Assembly (NCBI RefSeq): GCF_004305975.1
Contig: NZ_BHZI01000001.1
Coordinates: 16,850-80,849, forward strand
From: Streptomyces otsuchiensis
Lineage (GTDB): Bacteria; Actinomycetota; Actinomycetes; Streptomycetales; Streptomycetaceae
Length of the DNA stretch: 64,000 nucleotides
Reading direction: 5' to 3'
Shown here: positions 54,878 through 64,000 of the stretch, in pieces
How the letters are laid out: each line of letters begins with the position of its first letter
Position numbering within the stretch: the first letter of the stretch is position 1
Translations under genes and position numbers: made by a program
The notes under the pieces: model-generated
The model's database searches: none
Told to the model about the DNA's origin: nothing
What the model saw: the letters and a program-made list of their open reading frames with translations, nothing else

Positions 54878-56332
54878 ATGACCACAGCGAACCCCCCGCA
54901 CGCGTTCTGGCTCGCCGGCCGTGAGGCGACCGGCGACACGATCCTGGACGTCACCTCGCCCTGGGACGGCCGCACCGTCGGACAGGTGAGCGTTCCGACC
55001 GCCGCCCAGACCGAGGAGGCCGTCGCCGCCGCGGCGGCCGTGGCGGCCGAGTTCGCCGCCACCCCGGCGCACGTCCGCGCCGCGGCGCTCGACCACGTCG
55101 GCGCGCGGCTCGCCGAACGGGCCGAGGAGATCGCCCTGCTGATCTCGGCCGAGAACGGAAAGCCGCTGAAGTGGGCACGCGGCGAGGTGGGCCGCTGCCG
55201 TTCCGTCTTCCGCTGGGCGGCCGACGAGGCCCGCCGTTACAACGGCGGAGTGGCGCAGCGCCTGGACAGCGACGCCGGGGGCGAGGGGCGGCTCGCCCTC
55301 ACCCGGCGGGTACCGCACGGCCCCGTGCTGGGCATCGCGCCGTTCAACTTCCCCCTCAACCTCTGCGCGCACAAGGTCGCCCCGGCCATCGCGGTCGGCA
55401 CCCCGATCATCCTCAAGCCCGCGCCCGCGACGCCGCTGTCCGGGCTGCTGCTCGGCGAACTGCTCTCCGAGACCGACCTCCCGGCCGGCTCGTGGAGCGT
55501 CCTGACGGTCCCCAACGACGAGATGCCCGCCCTCGTGCAGGACGAGCGGCTGCCGATCATCTCCTTCACCGGCTCCGCCCCCGTCGGCTGGTCGATCCTC
55601 GACTCCGTGCCGCGCAAGCGCGTCACCCTCGAACTCGGCGGTAACGGGGCGGCGATCGTGCTCGCCGACTACTCCTCGGACGCCGACCTCGACCGCGCCG
55701 CCCAGCGCATCGCCACCTTCTCCAACTACCAGGGCGGACAGTCCTGCATCTCGGTCCAGCGGGCGGTGGTGGACGACTCCGTCTACGACCGCTTCCTGCC
55801 CCGGCTGATCGAGGCGGTCAACGCCCAGGTGACCGGCGACCCCTCCGACCCGGCGACGGATGTCGGTCCCCTGGTGAGCGAGGACGCAGCCAAGCGCGTG
55901 GAGTCGTGGGTCGAGGAGGCTGCGTCCGCGGGCGCGAAGATCCTCACCGGCGGCACGCGCGACGGTGCCAGCTACGCGCCGACGGTTGTGGAGAACGTGC
56001 CGGCGCACACCCGTCTCGGCTGTGACGAGGTCTTCGGACCCGTGATGTCGGTGATCCGCGTCAACGGGGAACAGGACGCGTACGACGTCGCCAACAACTC
56101 GGACTACGGCCTCCAGGCCGGGGTGTTCACCCACGACGTGCAGGCCGCCTTCCGGGCCCACCGTGCCCTGGAGGTCGGCGGCGTGATCATCGGGGACGTC
56201 CCCTCCTACCGGGCCGACCAGATGCCCTACGGCGGCGTCAAGCAGTCGGGCGTCGGTCGCGAGGGGGTCCGGTTCGCCATGGACGACTACACCTACGAGC
56301 GAGTGATGGTCCTCACCGGTCTCGACCTCTAG
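54878..56332 (+). CDS. Aldehyde dehydrogenase (possible succinic semialdehyde dehydrogenase)
   Basis: From ATG 54878 the protein has 484 residues. GIAPFNFPLNLCAHKVAPAI, the catalytic Glu in VTLELGGNGAAIVLADYSSD and the catalytic Cys in YQGGQSCISVQRAVV are present, with the ending MPYGGVKQSGVGREGVRFAM. The family includes lactaldehyde and succinic-semialdehyde dehydrogenases; specificity cannot be read directly. With gabT in the neighbourhood, oxidation of succinic semialdehyde to succinate is plausible. The upstream open frame belongs to the M14 promoter side and is discarded. Confidence 0.85.
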   Translation: MTTANPPHAFWLAGREATGDTILDVTSPWDGRTVGQVSVPTAAQTEEAVAAAAAVAAEFAATPAHVRAAALDHVGARLAERAEEIALLISAENGKPLKWARGEVGRCRSVFRWAADEARRYNGGVAQRLDSDAGGEGRLALTRRVPHGPVLGIAPFNFPLNLCAHKVAPAIAVGTPIILKPAPATPLSGLLLGELLSETDLPAGSWSVLTVPNDEMPALVQDERLPIISFTGSAPVGWSILDSVPRKRVTLELGGNGAAIVLADYSSDADLDRAAQRIATFSNYQGGQSCISVQRAVVDDSVYDRFLPRLIEAVNAQVTGDPSDPATDVGPLVSEDAAKRVESWVEEAASAGAKILTGGTRDGASYAPTVVENVPAHTRLGCDEVFGPVMSVIRVNGEQDAYDVANNSDYGLQAGVFTHDVQAAFRAHRALEVGGVIIGDVPSYRADQMPYGGVKQSGVGREGVRFAMDDYTYERVMVLTGLDL

Positions 56333-56421
56333 GGGGCTCACGCCGCACGCCGCCGGGACCGCTCGCGGCAGGTCGGCCCCGAGGGCCCGATCGGTCCCGA
56401 GCGGCCCCGAGTGGTCCCGAA

Positions 56422-56455
56422 GGCCCCGCCCCGTGGCTCCGCATGGGGCGGGGCC
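56422..56455 (+). terminator. Terminator after the aldehyde dehydrogenase gene
   Basis: A 14-bp stem with one G-U pair (56422-56435 with 56442-56455) and a 6-nt loop, built around the recurrent GCCCC..GGGGC motif, 90 bp after the stop. Confidence 0.75.
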
Positions 56456-56546
56456 ATGACGCGCGCGCCATGCCCGCCCGCTCCGCCCGTGGCGGGGCGG
56501 GCGGTCCCGCCCCGTGCCCGCCGCCCGACCCGGCTTCGGGGGTCGG

Positions 56547-56582
56547 GCCACGCTCGGTCACGGGTCCCGACACAATGGGGGC
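56547..56582 (+). promoter_or_regulatory. Probable leaderless promoter of dxr
   Basis: CACAAT at 56571-56576 lies six bases before the dxr ATG at 56583, so transcription may begin at the start codon. The best -35 (GCCACG, 56547-56552, 18-bp spacer) is weak. The intervening GGGGGC could alternatively act as a poor ribosome-binding site. Confidence 0.4.
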
Positions 56583-57884
56583 ATGACAGCCACAGCCGCG
56601 CCCGTCGCGGACCCGCACACGCTCTTCGCCACAGCTCCTGACGGCCCCAGGGAGATCGTCATCCTGGGCTCCACCGGTTCCATCGGAACCCAGGCCGTGG
56701 ACGTGGTGCTGCGCAACCCCGAGCGTTTCCGGGTGACCGCGCTGTCCGCCGCGGGCGGCCGGGTCTCCCTGCTCGCGGACCAGGCGCACCAGTTGCGGGT
56801 GCGCGCCGTCGCGGTCGCCGACGCGACGAAGGCCGACGAGCTGCGCGCGGCGCTGCGGGAGCGCTACGGACCGGGCCGGCCGCTTCCCGAGGTGCTGGCC
56901 GGCCCCGACGCGGCCGCCGACATGGCGTCAGGGCCCTGCCACACCGTTCTCAACGGGATCACCGGCTCGATCGGCCTGGCGCCCACCATCGCCGCGCTGA
57001 AGGCGGGCCGGGTGCTCGCGCTCGCCAACAAGGAGTCGCTGATCGTCGGTGGCCCGCTGGTCACCTCGCTGGCTGCTCCGGGCCAGATCGTGCCGGTGGA
57101 CTCCGAGCACTCGGCCCTCTTCCAGGCGCTGCTCGGCGGCCCCCGACCGGAGGTCGCGCGCCTGGTGGTGACCGCGAGCGGCGGTCCCTTCCGAGGCCGG
57201 AGCCGGGCCGAGCTGGCCGAGGTCACACCGCGGGACGCTCTGGCGCACCCCACCTGGAACATGGGCCCGGTGATCACCGTCAACTCGGCGACGCTGGTCA
57301 ACAAGGGACTCGAGGTGATCGAGGCCCACCTGCTCTACGCCATCCCGTTCGACCGCATCGAGGTCGTCGTCCACCCGCAGTCCTACGTGCACTCCATGGT
57401 CGAGTTCGTCGACGGCTCCACCCTCGCGCAGGCGGGGCCGCCCGACATGCGTGGCCCGATCGCGCTGGGTATCGGCTGGCCGCACCGGGTGCCGGCGGCT
57501 GCGCCTCCGTGCGACTGGACCCGCGCGCACACCTGGGAGTTCTTCCCGCTCGACACCGAGGCCTTCCCGGCTGTTCCGCTGGCGTGCCATGTCGGTAGTC
57601 TCGGCGGTGTCGCCCCCGCGGTGTACAACGCGGCCAACGAGGAGTGCGTGGACGCCTTCCTCGCCGGCCGGCTGCCGTTCACCGGCATCGTGGACACCGT
57701 GGCGCAGGTCGTCGACGAACAGGGAGCCGGCTCCGCCGGAACCTCGCTGACCGTCGCGGACGTCCTTGAGGCGGAGACCCGTGCGCGGCACCGTGCGCGG
57801 GAGCTGACCGGCACGGCACGTGGGTCCGGCGCGGCGCGCGTCCCGGACGCCGGCGGCGCGTCCGGCCCCGTCCGGCAGGGCTGA
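56583..57884 (+). CDS. dxr: 1-deoxy-D-xylulose 5-phosphate reductoisomerase
   Basis: Dxr makes 2-C-methyl-D-erythritol 4-phosphate with NADPH, the second step of the MEP isoprenoid pathway. The 433-residue protein has the NADPH motif ILGSTGSIGTQAVDV (about 27-40), LALANKESLIVGGPLV, VDSEHSALFQ with metal-binding residues, and HPTWNMGP. The final 40 residues are an Ala/Gly/Arg tail. rseP follows after nine bases, and ispG after that, a conserved actinobacterial cluster. Confidence 0.96.
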   Translation: MTATAAPVADPHTLFATAPDGPREIVILGSTGSIGTQAVDVVLRNPERFRVTALSAAGGRVSLLADQAHQLRVRAVAVADATKADELRAALRERYGPGRPLPEVLAGPDAAADMASGPCHTVLNGITGSIGLAPTIAALKAGRVLALANKESLIVGGPLVTSLAAPGQIVPVDSEHSALFQALLGGPRPEVARLVVTASGGPFRGRSRAELAEVTPRDALAHPTWNMGPVITVNSATLVNKGLEVIEAHLLYAIPFDRIEVVVHPQSYVHSMVEFVDGSTLAQAGPPDMRGPIALGIGWPHRVPAAAPPCDWTRAHTWEFFPLDTEAFPAVPLACHVGSLGGVAPAVYNAANEECVDAFLAGRLPFTGIVDTVAQVVDEQGAGSAGTSLTVADVLEAETRARHRARELTGTARGSGAARVPDAGGASGPVRQG

Positions 57885-57893
57885 GGGAGATCC

Positions 57894-59198
57894 GTGACCA
57901 CCTTGATGTTCATCCTCGGGATCGTCATCTTCGTCCTGGGGTTGTTGTTCTCGATCGCCTGGCACGAACTGGGCCATCTCAGCACGGCGAAGATGTTCGG
58001 CATCCGGGTGCCGCAGTACATGGTCGGTTTCGGCCCGACGCTCTTCTCCCGTCACAAGGGGGAGACCGAGTACGGGATCAAGGCCATCCCGCTGGGCGGG
58101 TACATCCGGATGATCGGCATGTTCCCGCCGGGGGACGACGGCCGCGTGCGGCAGCGCTCCACCTCGCCGTTCCGGGGCATGATCGAGGACGCCCGCGCGG
58201 CGGCCTTCGAGGAACTGCGGCCCGGCGACGAGAAGCGGCTCTTCTACACCCGCAAGCCGTGGAAGCGCGTCATCGTCATGTTCGCCGGTCCCGCGATGAA
58301 CCTGATCCTCGCCGTGGTGATCTTCCTCGGTGTCCTGATGGCGTTCGGCATCCCGACCTCCACGACCACGGTCGCGACGGTCCAGGAGTGCGTCGTCGCG
58401 CAGAGCGAGGAACGGGACGAGTGCCGCGCCGGTGACCCGCAGGCCCCGGCCAACGCCGCCGGGATGCGGCCGGGGGACACCGTCGTCGCCTTCAACGGTG
58501 AGGAGGTCACCGACTGGAGCACGCTGCAGCAGGACATCCGGAACACGGTCGGCCCGGCCGAGATCACGGTGGACCGGGACGGCCGGACGCTGGACCTGGA
58601 GGTCGACCTGATCGAGAACCAGGTCGCCAAGCTCGACGGTCGCGGCGAGTGGGTGGAGGGCGAGTACGTCACCACCGGCTTCCTGGGGATCTCCCCGGCC
58701 TCGGGGGTGGTCCGGCAGAACTTCCCGCAGGCGGCCGACCGGATGGGCGACATCATGGTCACCGGCTTCGAGGCGCTGCTCGCGGTGCCGTCGAAGGTGC
58801 CCGGTCTGTGGGACGCGGCGTGGGGCAACGGCGAGCGGGCACAGGACTCCCCGATGGGAGTGGTCGGCGCGGCCCGGGTGGGGGGCGAGATCTTCACCCT
58901 GGACATTCCGGCCAGCCAGCAGGTCGCGACCGCACTGTTCCTGGTGGCCGGTTTCAACCTTTCACTATTCCTTTTCAACATGCTTCCGTTGCTGCCGCTG
59001 GACGGCGGTCACATCGCCGGGGCCGCCTGGGAGTCCGCGCGGCGCAAGGGAGCCAAGCTGCTCAAGCGGCCGGACCCCGGACCGTTCGATGTCGCGCGGA
59101 TGATGCCCGTCGCCTATGTGGTGGCCGCGGTGTTCATCTGTTTCACGCTGCTCGTACTGGCAGCGGATATCGTCACACCGGTCCGCTTGGCGGGCTAG
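57894..59198 (+). CDS. rseP: Site-2 protease RseP/RIP metalloprotease
   Basis: The 434-residue membrane protease starts with GTG at 57894, four bases after GAGGGAGA. The zinc site H24-E-x2-H28 ([15 protein letters not shown]) is in the first helix. A PDZ domain occupies about 175-260 ([20 protein letters not shown]), and the third zinc ligand lies in [17 protein letters not shown]. It cleaves membrane-spanning anti-sigma factors or signal-peptide remnants. A Cys-containing loop ([19 protein letters not shown]) before the PDZ is typical of actinobacterial members. Confidence 0.94.
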   Translation: MTTLMFILGIVIFVLGLLFSIAWHELGHLSTAKMFGIRVPQYMVGFGPTLFSRHKGETEYGIKAIPLGGYIRMIGMFPPGDDGRVRQRSTSPFRGMIEDARAAAFEELRPGDEKRLFYTRKPWKRVIVMFAGPAMNLILAVVIFLGVLMAFGIPTSTTTVATVQECVVAQSEERDECRAGDPQAPANAAGMRPGDTVVAFNGEEVTDWSTLQQDIRNTVGPAEITVDRDGRTLDLEVDLIENQVAKLDGRGEWVEGEYVTTGFLGISPASGVVRQNFPQAADRMGDIMVTGFEALLAVPSKVPGLWDAAWGNGERAQDSPMGVVGAARVGGEIFTLDIPASQQVATALFLVAGFNLSLFLFNMLPLLPLDGGHIAGAAWESARRKGAKLLKRPDPGPFDVARMMPVAYVVAAVFICFTLLVLAADIVTPVRLAG

Positions 59199-59278
59199 CC
59201 GCGCCAGTACCGTAGTCTCGTTGTCCGGAGCCCGGCCGAACCGGGGACTAGAGCCATACCGTGGGGTTGCACAGACCG

Positions 59279-60436
59279 ATGACAGCCATTTCGCTCGGAA
59301 TGCCGTCCGTACCGCTGAAGCTCGCCGAGCGCAGGGTCAGCCGCAAGCTGCAGGTCGGCACCGTCGCCGTGGGCGGCGACGCCCCGGTCTCCGTTCAGTC
59401 GATGACGACGACGCGCACCTCCGACATCGGTGCCACGCTCCAGCAGATCGCCGAGCTGACGGCCTCCGGCTGCCAGATCGTGCGCGTGGCGTGCCCGACG
59501 CAGGACGACGCGGACGCGCTGCCGGTGATCGCCCGGAAGTCGCAGATCCCCGTGATCGCGGACATCCACTTCCAGCCCAAGTACGTGTTCGCGGCGATCG
59601 ACGCCGGCTGCGCGGCTGTCCGCGTCAACCCGGGCAACATCAAGCAGTTCGACGACCGGGTCAAGGACATCGCGCAGGCGGCCTCGGCGGCCGGCACCCC
59701 GATCCGGATCGGCGTCAACGCGGGATCGCTCGACCGACGCCTGCTCGCCAAGTACGGCAAGGCCACCCCCGAGGCGCTGGTCGAGTCCGCGCTGTGGGAG
59801 TGCTCGCTGTTCGAGGAGCACGGATTCCGCGACATCAAGATCTCCGTCAAGCACAACGACCCGGTGGTCATGGTGAACGCCTACCGCCAGCTCGCCGCTC
59901 AGTGCGACTACCCGCTGCACCTCGGCGTCACGGAGGCGGGGCCCGCCTTCCAGGGCACCATCAAGTCGGCGGTCGCCTTCGGCGCCCTGCTGTCCGAGGG
60001 CATCGGTGACACCATCCGGGTCTCCCTCTCGGCCCCGCCCGTGGAGGAGATCAAGGTCGGCAACCAGATCCTGGAGTCCCTCGGTCTGCGCGAGCGTGGC
60101 CTGGAGATCGTCTCCTGCCCCTCCTGCGGCCGCGCCCAGGTCGACGTCTACAAGCTCGCCGAGGAGGTCACCGCCGGCCTCACCGGCATGGAGGTCCCGC
60201 TGCGGGTCGCCGTCATGGGCTGTGTCGTCAACGGCCCCGGCGAGGCCCGTGAGGCCGACCTCGGCGTCGCTTCCGGCAACGGCAAGGGCCAGATCTTCGT
60301 CAAGGGCGAGGTCATCAAGACGGTGCCCGAGTCCAAGATCGTGGAGACCCTGATCGAGGAGGCGATGAAGATCGCCGAGCAGATGGAGCAGGACGGCGTG
60401 ACCTCCGGTGAACCGCAGGTCGCCGTCGCCGGCTGA
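59279..60436 (+). CDS. ispG: 4-hydroxy-3-methylbut-2-enyl diphosphate synthase (flavodoxin)
   Basis: IspG/GcpE catalyses the penultimate MEP-pathway step with a [4Fe-4S] cluster. The 385-residue product from ATG 59279 shows [38 protein letters not shown] and RVNPGNIK. Cluster ligands are in [11 protein letters not shown] and [20 protein letters not shown]. Only 80 bp separate it from rseP. The alternative GTG start at 59261 adds six unconserved residues. Confidence 0.96.
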   Translation: MTAISLGMPSVPLKLAERRVSRKLQVGTVAVGGDAPVSVQSMTTTRTSDIGATLQQIAELTASGCQIVRVACPTQDDADALPVIARKSQIPVIADIHFQPKYVFAAIDAGCAAVRVNPGNIKQFDDRVKDIAQAASAAGTPIRIGVNAGSLDRRLLAKYGKATPEALVESALWECSLFEEHGFRDIKISVKHNDPVVMVNAYRQLAAQCDYPLHLGVTEAGPAFQGTIKSAVAFGALLSEGIGDTIRVSLSAPPVEEIKVGNQILESLGLRERGLEIVSCPSCGRAQVDVYKLAEEVTAGLTGMEVPLRVAVMGCVVNGPGEAREADLGVASGNGKGQIFVKGEVIKTVPESKIVETLIEEAMKIAEQMEQDGVTSGEPQVAVAG

Positions 60437-60471
60437 GCCGTGCCGGGGCGAACGCCCCCGAGAGAGCGTCC

Positions 60472-60506
60472 CGTGGGGCGCGGCCCCGACCGGGCCGCGC
60501 CCCACG
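60472..60506 (+). terminator. ispG terminator
   Basis: A perfect 15-bp stem (60472-60486 with 60492-60506) and a 5-nt loop, 35 bp after the ispG stop. Confidence 0.88.
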
Positions 60507-60672
60507 CGCGTCGCGCCGTGCGGGCGCCGGTGGCCGTCTCCCGGCCGGGAGACGGCCGTACCCTTCGGGCGGGCGGCGGGTGCCCGGTGCGGGTACAGTT
60601 CCTGCACCGCGCCCGCGCTCCCGCGTCGCGCTACCTCCGCCGCTCCCTCGACTGGCAAGGCAACGCCTCTCC

Positions 60673-61521
60673 GTGCTGACGACCCCCGCCGTCCGTCTCC
60701 TGGACGCCCGTGAGCTGACCGCCGCGCTCGACGTGCTCTCCCGAGACCCCGTCGCCAACGCGTTCGTCACGGCCCGGGTACTGGACTCCCGGCTGGACCC
60801 CCGCCGACTGGGCGGCGAGATGTGGGGCTGGTACCACCGGGGGGAGCTTCACGCCCTGTGCTTCGCCGGCGCCAACCTGGTGCCCGTGGGAGCCGGCCCC
60901 GCCGCGGTCCGCGCCTTCGCCGAACGCGCGCTGGCGCAGGGGCGCCGATGCTCCTCCATCGTCGGCCCCGCCGACCAGGTCGGAGCGCTCTGGTCCCATC
61001 TGGAGCACCGCTGGGGTCCCGCGCGGACGATCAGGGAACGCCAGCCGCTGATGGTCACCGACACCCGCCCCATGGGCGTCGCCCCCGACCCGCGGGTGCG
61101 GCGGGCGCGGCGCAACGAGATGGAGCTGGTGATGCCCGCTTGCGTGGCCATGTTCACCGAGGAGGTGGGCGTGTCCCCGCTGTCCGCCGTGGACGGCGGG
61201 CTCGCCTACCAGTCGCGGGTGGCCGAGACGGTGGGGGAGGGACGCTGCTTCGTCCGGGTCGAGGACGGGCGGGTGGTCTTCAAGGCGGAGATCGGTGCCG
61301 TTACCCCGGCCGCGTGTCAGCTCCAGGGGGTGTGGACGGCGCCGGACCGGCGTGGAGCCGGGCTGGCCACGGCCGGGCTGGCGAAGGTGATCGGTCACGC
61401 GCTGGCGGAGACCGCGCCGCTCGTCAGCCTCTATGTCAACGACTTCAACGCTCCCGCGCTCGCGACCTACCGGCGGCTGGGGTTCGCGGAGGTCGGCGCG
61501 CTCCGCAGCATCCTGTTCTGA
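60673..61521 (+). CDS. GNAT-family acetyltransferase with DUF4081 domain
   Basis: The GTG at 60673 opens a 282-residue protein. The N-terminal half (about 5-120) is the DUF4081 domain (ALDVLSRDPVANAFVTARVL). The C-terminal half is a GNAT fold with the acetyl-CoA motif LQGVWTAPDRRGAGLATAGL and the end VSLYVNDFNAPALATYRRLG. The substrate is unknown; the gene follows ispG in actinobacteria generally, so it may have a housekeeping role. The Shine-Dalgarno is weak. Confidence 0.87.
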   Translation: MLTTPAVRLLDARELTAALDVLSRDPVANAFVTARVLDSRLDPRRLGGEMWGWYHRGELHALCFAGANLVPVGAGPAAVRAFAERALAQGRRCSSIVGPADQVGALWSHLEHRWGPARTIRERQPLMVTDTRPMGVAPDPRVRRARRNEMELVMPACVAMFTEEVGVSPLSAVDGGLAYQSRVAETVGEGRCFVRVEDGRVVFKAEIGAVTPAACQLQGVWTAPDRRGAGLATAGLAKVIGHALAETAPLVSLYVNDFNAPALATYRRLGFAEVGALRSILF

Positions 61522-61617
61522 ACGGACTCGTCACTGTGTGCGTATGACGCCCGAGGCGGCCTGCCCCGCCGCCTCGCGGCCCCGTCTCGCTGGGCGGGGC
61601 GATGGCGGCCCGACATC

Positions 61618-61649
61618 GACGGACGGACGGACGGACGGACGACGGACGG
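61618..61649. repeat. GGAC tetranucleotide microsatellite
   Basis: Five to six perfect GGAC units are followed by one GAC-interrupted unit, in the 214-bp gap between convergent genes. No coding role. Confidence 0.9.
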
Positions 61650-61673
61650 CCGGCCCGACGCCGGCACGGCAAC

Positions 61674-61711
61674 GGCCCCGGTCCGCGCTGCGTGGGGCGC
61701 GGACCGGGGCC
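61674..61711. terminator. Bidirectional terminator GNAT / oppF
   Basis: A perfect 15-bp stem (61674-61688 with 61697-61711) and an 8-nt loop between convergent genes. Confidence 0.88.
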
Positions 61712-61735
61712 TTCGTGGCGGAGGGGACCGGCAGG

Positions 61736-63004
61736 TCAGGCCGTTCCGTGCACCACGTCTCGTTCCCGGGCGAAGTGACAGGCGCTCGCATGGGGCGAGC
61801 CCTCCCGCGTCCTCAGCTCCGGGGCCTCCTCGGCGCAGATGTCCTGCGCCATCCAGCAGCGGGTGCGGAACCGGCAGCCGGACGGAGGGTTAGCCGGGGA
61901 CGGCACGTCGCCCTCCAGCACGATCTCGTCCCGCTGGCCGCGCAGTGTCGGGTCCGGCACCGGCACCGCCGACAGCAGCGCCTGGGTGTACGGATGCGTG
62001 GGCGCGTCGTAGATCTCCGTCGCGTTGCCGTACTCGACCATCCGCCCCAGATACATCACGCCCAGCTGGTCGGCGATGTGGCGGACCACGGACAGGTCGT
62101 GCGCGATGAACAGGTAGGAGAGCCCCAGTTCGTCCTGGAGCTTCTCCAGCAGGTTGATGACCTGCGCCTGGATCGACACGTCCAGCGCCGACACCGGCTC
62201 GTCGCACAGCAGCACCTCGGGCTCCAGCGCCAGGGCCCTGGCGATGCCGATGCGCTGCCGCTGTCCGCCGGAGAACTGGTGCGGGTAGCGGTTGATGTGG
62301 TCCGGGTTCAGGCCGACCAGGTCCAGGAGCTCCTGGACCCGCTTGCGCCGGCCTGCGCGCGGCACCACACCGGTGTGGATCTCGAAGGGCTCGCCCACCA
62401 GGTCGCCCACCGTCATCCGCGGGTTGAGCGAGGTGTACGGATCCTGGAAGACCATCTGGATGTTGCGGCGTGCCGCGAGCAGGTCGCCGCCGGACAGCGA
62501 GGTGAGGTCCTGGCCGCGCACTCTGATGGTGCCGGAGGTGGGCCGCTCCAGGCCGATCAGGAGCTTTGCCAGTGTCGACTTGCCGCAGCCGGACTCGCCG
62601 ACGATGCCGAGGGTCTCGCCCCGGCGCAGCTCCAGGTTGATGCCGTCGACGGCCTGGACGGCGCCGATCTTCCGGCGCAGCACGATGCCCTGGGTGATCG
62701 GGAAGTGCTTGACGAGGTCGCGGACCTCCAGCACCTTCTCGCGTTCCTCACCCTGTGGCGTGGCCTCGGACGCCGCACGGGGCGGTTCCTTGACCAGCGT
62801 CGTGGCGGCGCCCCCGTCGGCCCCGTCCACCGCCCCGTCCACCGTGCCGTCGGGGCCGGCTGGAGCGCCGTCCGGGTTCGCGCCTGCCGCCGCCGTCGGA
62901 CCGTCCAGGCCGTCCGCTCCGTCCGCTCCCTCCGCGCCGTCCCTCGGCCCGGTGGCGTCCTTCGTGGCGTCGTTCGTGGCGTCGTTCGTGGGTTCCGTGC
63001 TCAT
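61736..63004 (-). CDS. Oligopeptide/dipeptide ABC transporter ATPase, OppF/DppF type
   Basis: The 422-residue ATPase has GESGCGKSTLAKLLIGLERP, QMVFQDPYTSLNPRMTVGDL, FSGGQRQRIGIARALALEP, LLCDEPVSALDVS and IAHDLSVVRHIAD. The C-terminal Cys-rich segment (SGCRFRTRCWMAQDICAEEA) is typical of Opp ATPases and may bind a [4Fe-4S] cluster. It differs from standard members in an 85-residue N-terminal extension rich in Asp, Gly and Ala, encoded partly by short tandem repeats. It overlaps the OppD gene in an ATGA. Confidence 0.9.
   Translation of the reverse strand: MSTEPTNDATNDATKDATGPRDGAEGADGADGLDGPTAAAGANPDGAPAGPDGTVDGAVDGADGGAATTLVKEPPRAASEATPQGEEREKVLEVRDLVKHFPITQGIVLRRKIGAVQAVDGINLELRRGETLGIVGESGCGKSTLAKLLIGLERPTSGTIRVRGQDLTSLSGGDLLAARRNIQMVFQDPYTSLNPRMTVGDLVGEPFEIHTGVVPRAGRRKRVQELLDLVGLNPDHINRYPHQFSGGQRQRIGIARALALEPEVLLCDEPVSALDVSIQAQVINLLEKLQDELGLSYLFIAHDLSVVRHIADQLGVMYLGRMVEYGNATEIYDAPTHPYTQALLSAVPVPDPTLRGQRDEIVLEGDVPSPANPPSGCRFRTRCWMAQDICAEEAPELRTREGSPHASACHFARERDVVHGTA
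62945..62995 (-). repeat. 12-bp tandem repeats in the oppF 5' coding region
   Basis: Three copies of a 12-bp unit (TTCGTGGCGTCG on the plus strand, with minor variation) encode NDATNDATKDATG near the OppF N-terminus. Nearby VDGAVDGADGG is also repetitive. Confidence 0.8.
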
Positions 63005-64000
63005 GCGGAGTGCACCTCCTCCCAGTAGTGGCAGCGGCTGATCCGCTCGTCGGTGACCTGGAGCGCCGGTGGCGCCTCCTCGCGGCAGCGGTCACGCGCC
63101 ATGAAGCAGCGGGGCGCGAACGAACAGCCCGGGGGCATCGAGGTCAGGGTCGGCGGCAGGCCCTTGATGACGCTGAGTTCCTGCCCGCGCAGGTCGACCC
63201 GCGGGATCGACTCCAGCAGCGCCCGGGTGTACGGGTGGGCGGGCGCGGCATAGATCTCGTGCACCGGTGCCTGTTCCACCACGCGGCCCGCGTACATCAC
63301 GGAGATCTCGTCGGCGACGTCCGCCACCACGCCCATGTCGTGCGTGATCAGCAGCAGCCCCATGGAGCGCTCCGCCTGGAGTTCGGCGAGCAGTTTCATG
63401 ATCTGCGCCTGGACCGTGACGTCGAGGGCCGTGGTCGGTTCGTCCGCGATCAGGATCTCGGGGTCCAGCGCCAGCGCCATGGCGATCATGACGCGCTGCC
63501 GCATGCCGCCGGAGAACTGGTGCGGGTAGTCGTCGACGCGGTCCCGGGCGGCCGGGATGCGCACCATGTCCAGCAGCTCGATGGACTTGGCCCGCGCGTC
63601 CTTGCGTGACATGCCGCGGTGGACGCGGAACATCTCGCCGAGCTGGAAGCCGACCGTGAAGACCGGGTTGAGCGCGGAGAGCGCGTCCTGGAAGATCATC
63701 GCCATGGTGGTGCCGCGCATGACACGGCGCTGTTCCCGGCCGAGCGTGAGCACGTCGGTGCCGCGGTAGCGCACCGCGCCGCCGCTGACGAAGCCCGGGG
63801 GGCTGTCGACGATGCCCATGATCGCCTGCGCGGTCACGCTCTTGCCCGACCCCGACTCGCCGAGGATCGCCCGGGTGCTGCCCGCCTCCAGCGTGAAGCT
63901 CACGCCGTTGACCGCCTTGGCCACGCCGTCACGGGTGCGGAACTCCACCTGGAGGTTCTCGACTTCGAGGAGCGGCGCGTCGGGGTCGGCCGGGGGAGGG
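63001..64000 (-). CDS. Oligopeptide/dipeptide ABC transporter ATPase, OppD/DppD type, 5' end outside window
   Basis: The frame continues past the window end ([20 protein letters not shown]), so the start codon is not included; at least 332 residues are visible. [79 protein letters not shown] and [13 protein letters not shown] mark a complete nucleotide-binding domain. The C-terminus has the [17 protein letters not shown] cysteines found in OppD. It is translationally coupled to OppF; permease and binding-protein genes probably lie beyond the window. Confidence 0.9.
   Translation of the reverse strand, partial: PPPADPDAPLLEVENLQVEFRTRDGVAKAVNGVSFTLEAGSTRAILGESGSGKSVTAQAIMGIVDSPPGFVSGGAVRYRGTDVLTLGREQRRVMRGTTMAMIFQDALSALNPVFTVGFQLGEMFRVHRGMSRKDARAKSIELLDMVRIPAARDRVDDYPHQFSGGMRQRVMIAMALALDPEILIADEPTTALDVTVQAQIMKLLAELQAERSMGLLLITHDMGVVADVADEISVMYAGRVVEQAPVHEIYAAPAHPYTRALLESIPRVDLRGQELSVIKGLPPTLTSMPPGCSFAPRCFMARDRCREEAPPALQVTDERISRCHYWEEVHSA

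Overview
The window is about 64 kb of very GC-rich DNA with dense, mostly plus-strand genes, GTG/TTG starts and Ala/Arg/Pro-rich proteins. The gene content (nsdA, amtB-glnK-glnD, four tandem signal peptidases, whiG, DUF2469, rpsB-tsf-pyrH-frr-cdsA, dxr-rseP-ispG) is that of the conserved core of a Streptomyces chromosome. From memory it parallels the S. coelicolor stretch from about SCO5582 to about SCO5697. No tRNA, rRNA, CRISPR array, insertion sequence or prophage was recognised.

Layout. (1) 1-7.9 kb: 3' part of nsdA, the nitrogen operon amtB-glnK-glnD behind a GlnR-box-like site, then ffh with a perfect 21-bp terminator stem. (2) 8-18.9 kb: a methyltransferase, an apparently leaderless proS, a SprT-like zinc protein, the translation cluster rpsP-khpA-rimM-trmD-rplS, four type I signal peptidases (sipW/X/Y/Z order) and a DUF2469 gene. 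(3) 18.9-25.3 kb: a block holding an M23 peptidase gene (+) and TetR, whiG, dprA, comM and yraN (all -). It is flanked by two inverted 40-bp repeats with DnaA-box-like nonamers. Compared with the actinobacterial order I remember (M. tuberculosis Rv2901c-Rv2889c), the whole block is inverted exactly between these repeats. (4) 25.8-31.9 kb: rpsB-tsf-pyrH-frr-cdsA-rlmN. (5) 32.1-36.4 kb: a TPP riboswitch and a three-gene thiamine ABC importer. (6) 36.5-47.3 kb: secreted GHL10-type glycosidase, an ABC exporter pair with a degenerate ATPase, an aminobutyraldehyde-type dehydrogenase, a tiny secreted two-cysteine peptide, a GDPD, a probable aminodeoxyfutalosine deaminase, a lineage-specific hypothetical protein and gabT. 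(7) 47.3-56.3 kb: a MalK-type ATPase, a VirD4/TraD-like membrane ATPase without conjugation partners, a PucR-type regulator, an M14 carboxypeptidase and a second aldehyde dehydrogenase. (8) 56.6-64 kb: the MEP-pathway genes dxr and ispG around rseP, a GNAT protein, and the ATPases OppF and OppD (the last cut by the window end).

Functional links. amtB/glnK/glnD form the ammonium-sensing module. Secretion is represented by Ffh and four signal peptidases. The dehydrogenase at 40.4 kb, GabT and the dehydrogenase at 54.9 kb could form a 4-aminobutyraldehyde to GABA to succinate route, with the PucR regulator as a candidate controller. Isoprenoid (dxr, ispG) and probably futalosine-pathway menaquinone steps are also here. 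Convergent gene pairs are usually separated by long perfect hairpins that can act in both directions.

Most notable: the inverted-repeat-bounded inversion around whiG/dprA/comM, the 52-codon secreted peptide gene at 42.07 kb, the lone VirD4-like ATPase, the ABC ATPase lacking canonical signature and H-loop residues, and a recurring intergenic GCCCCAYGCG motif.
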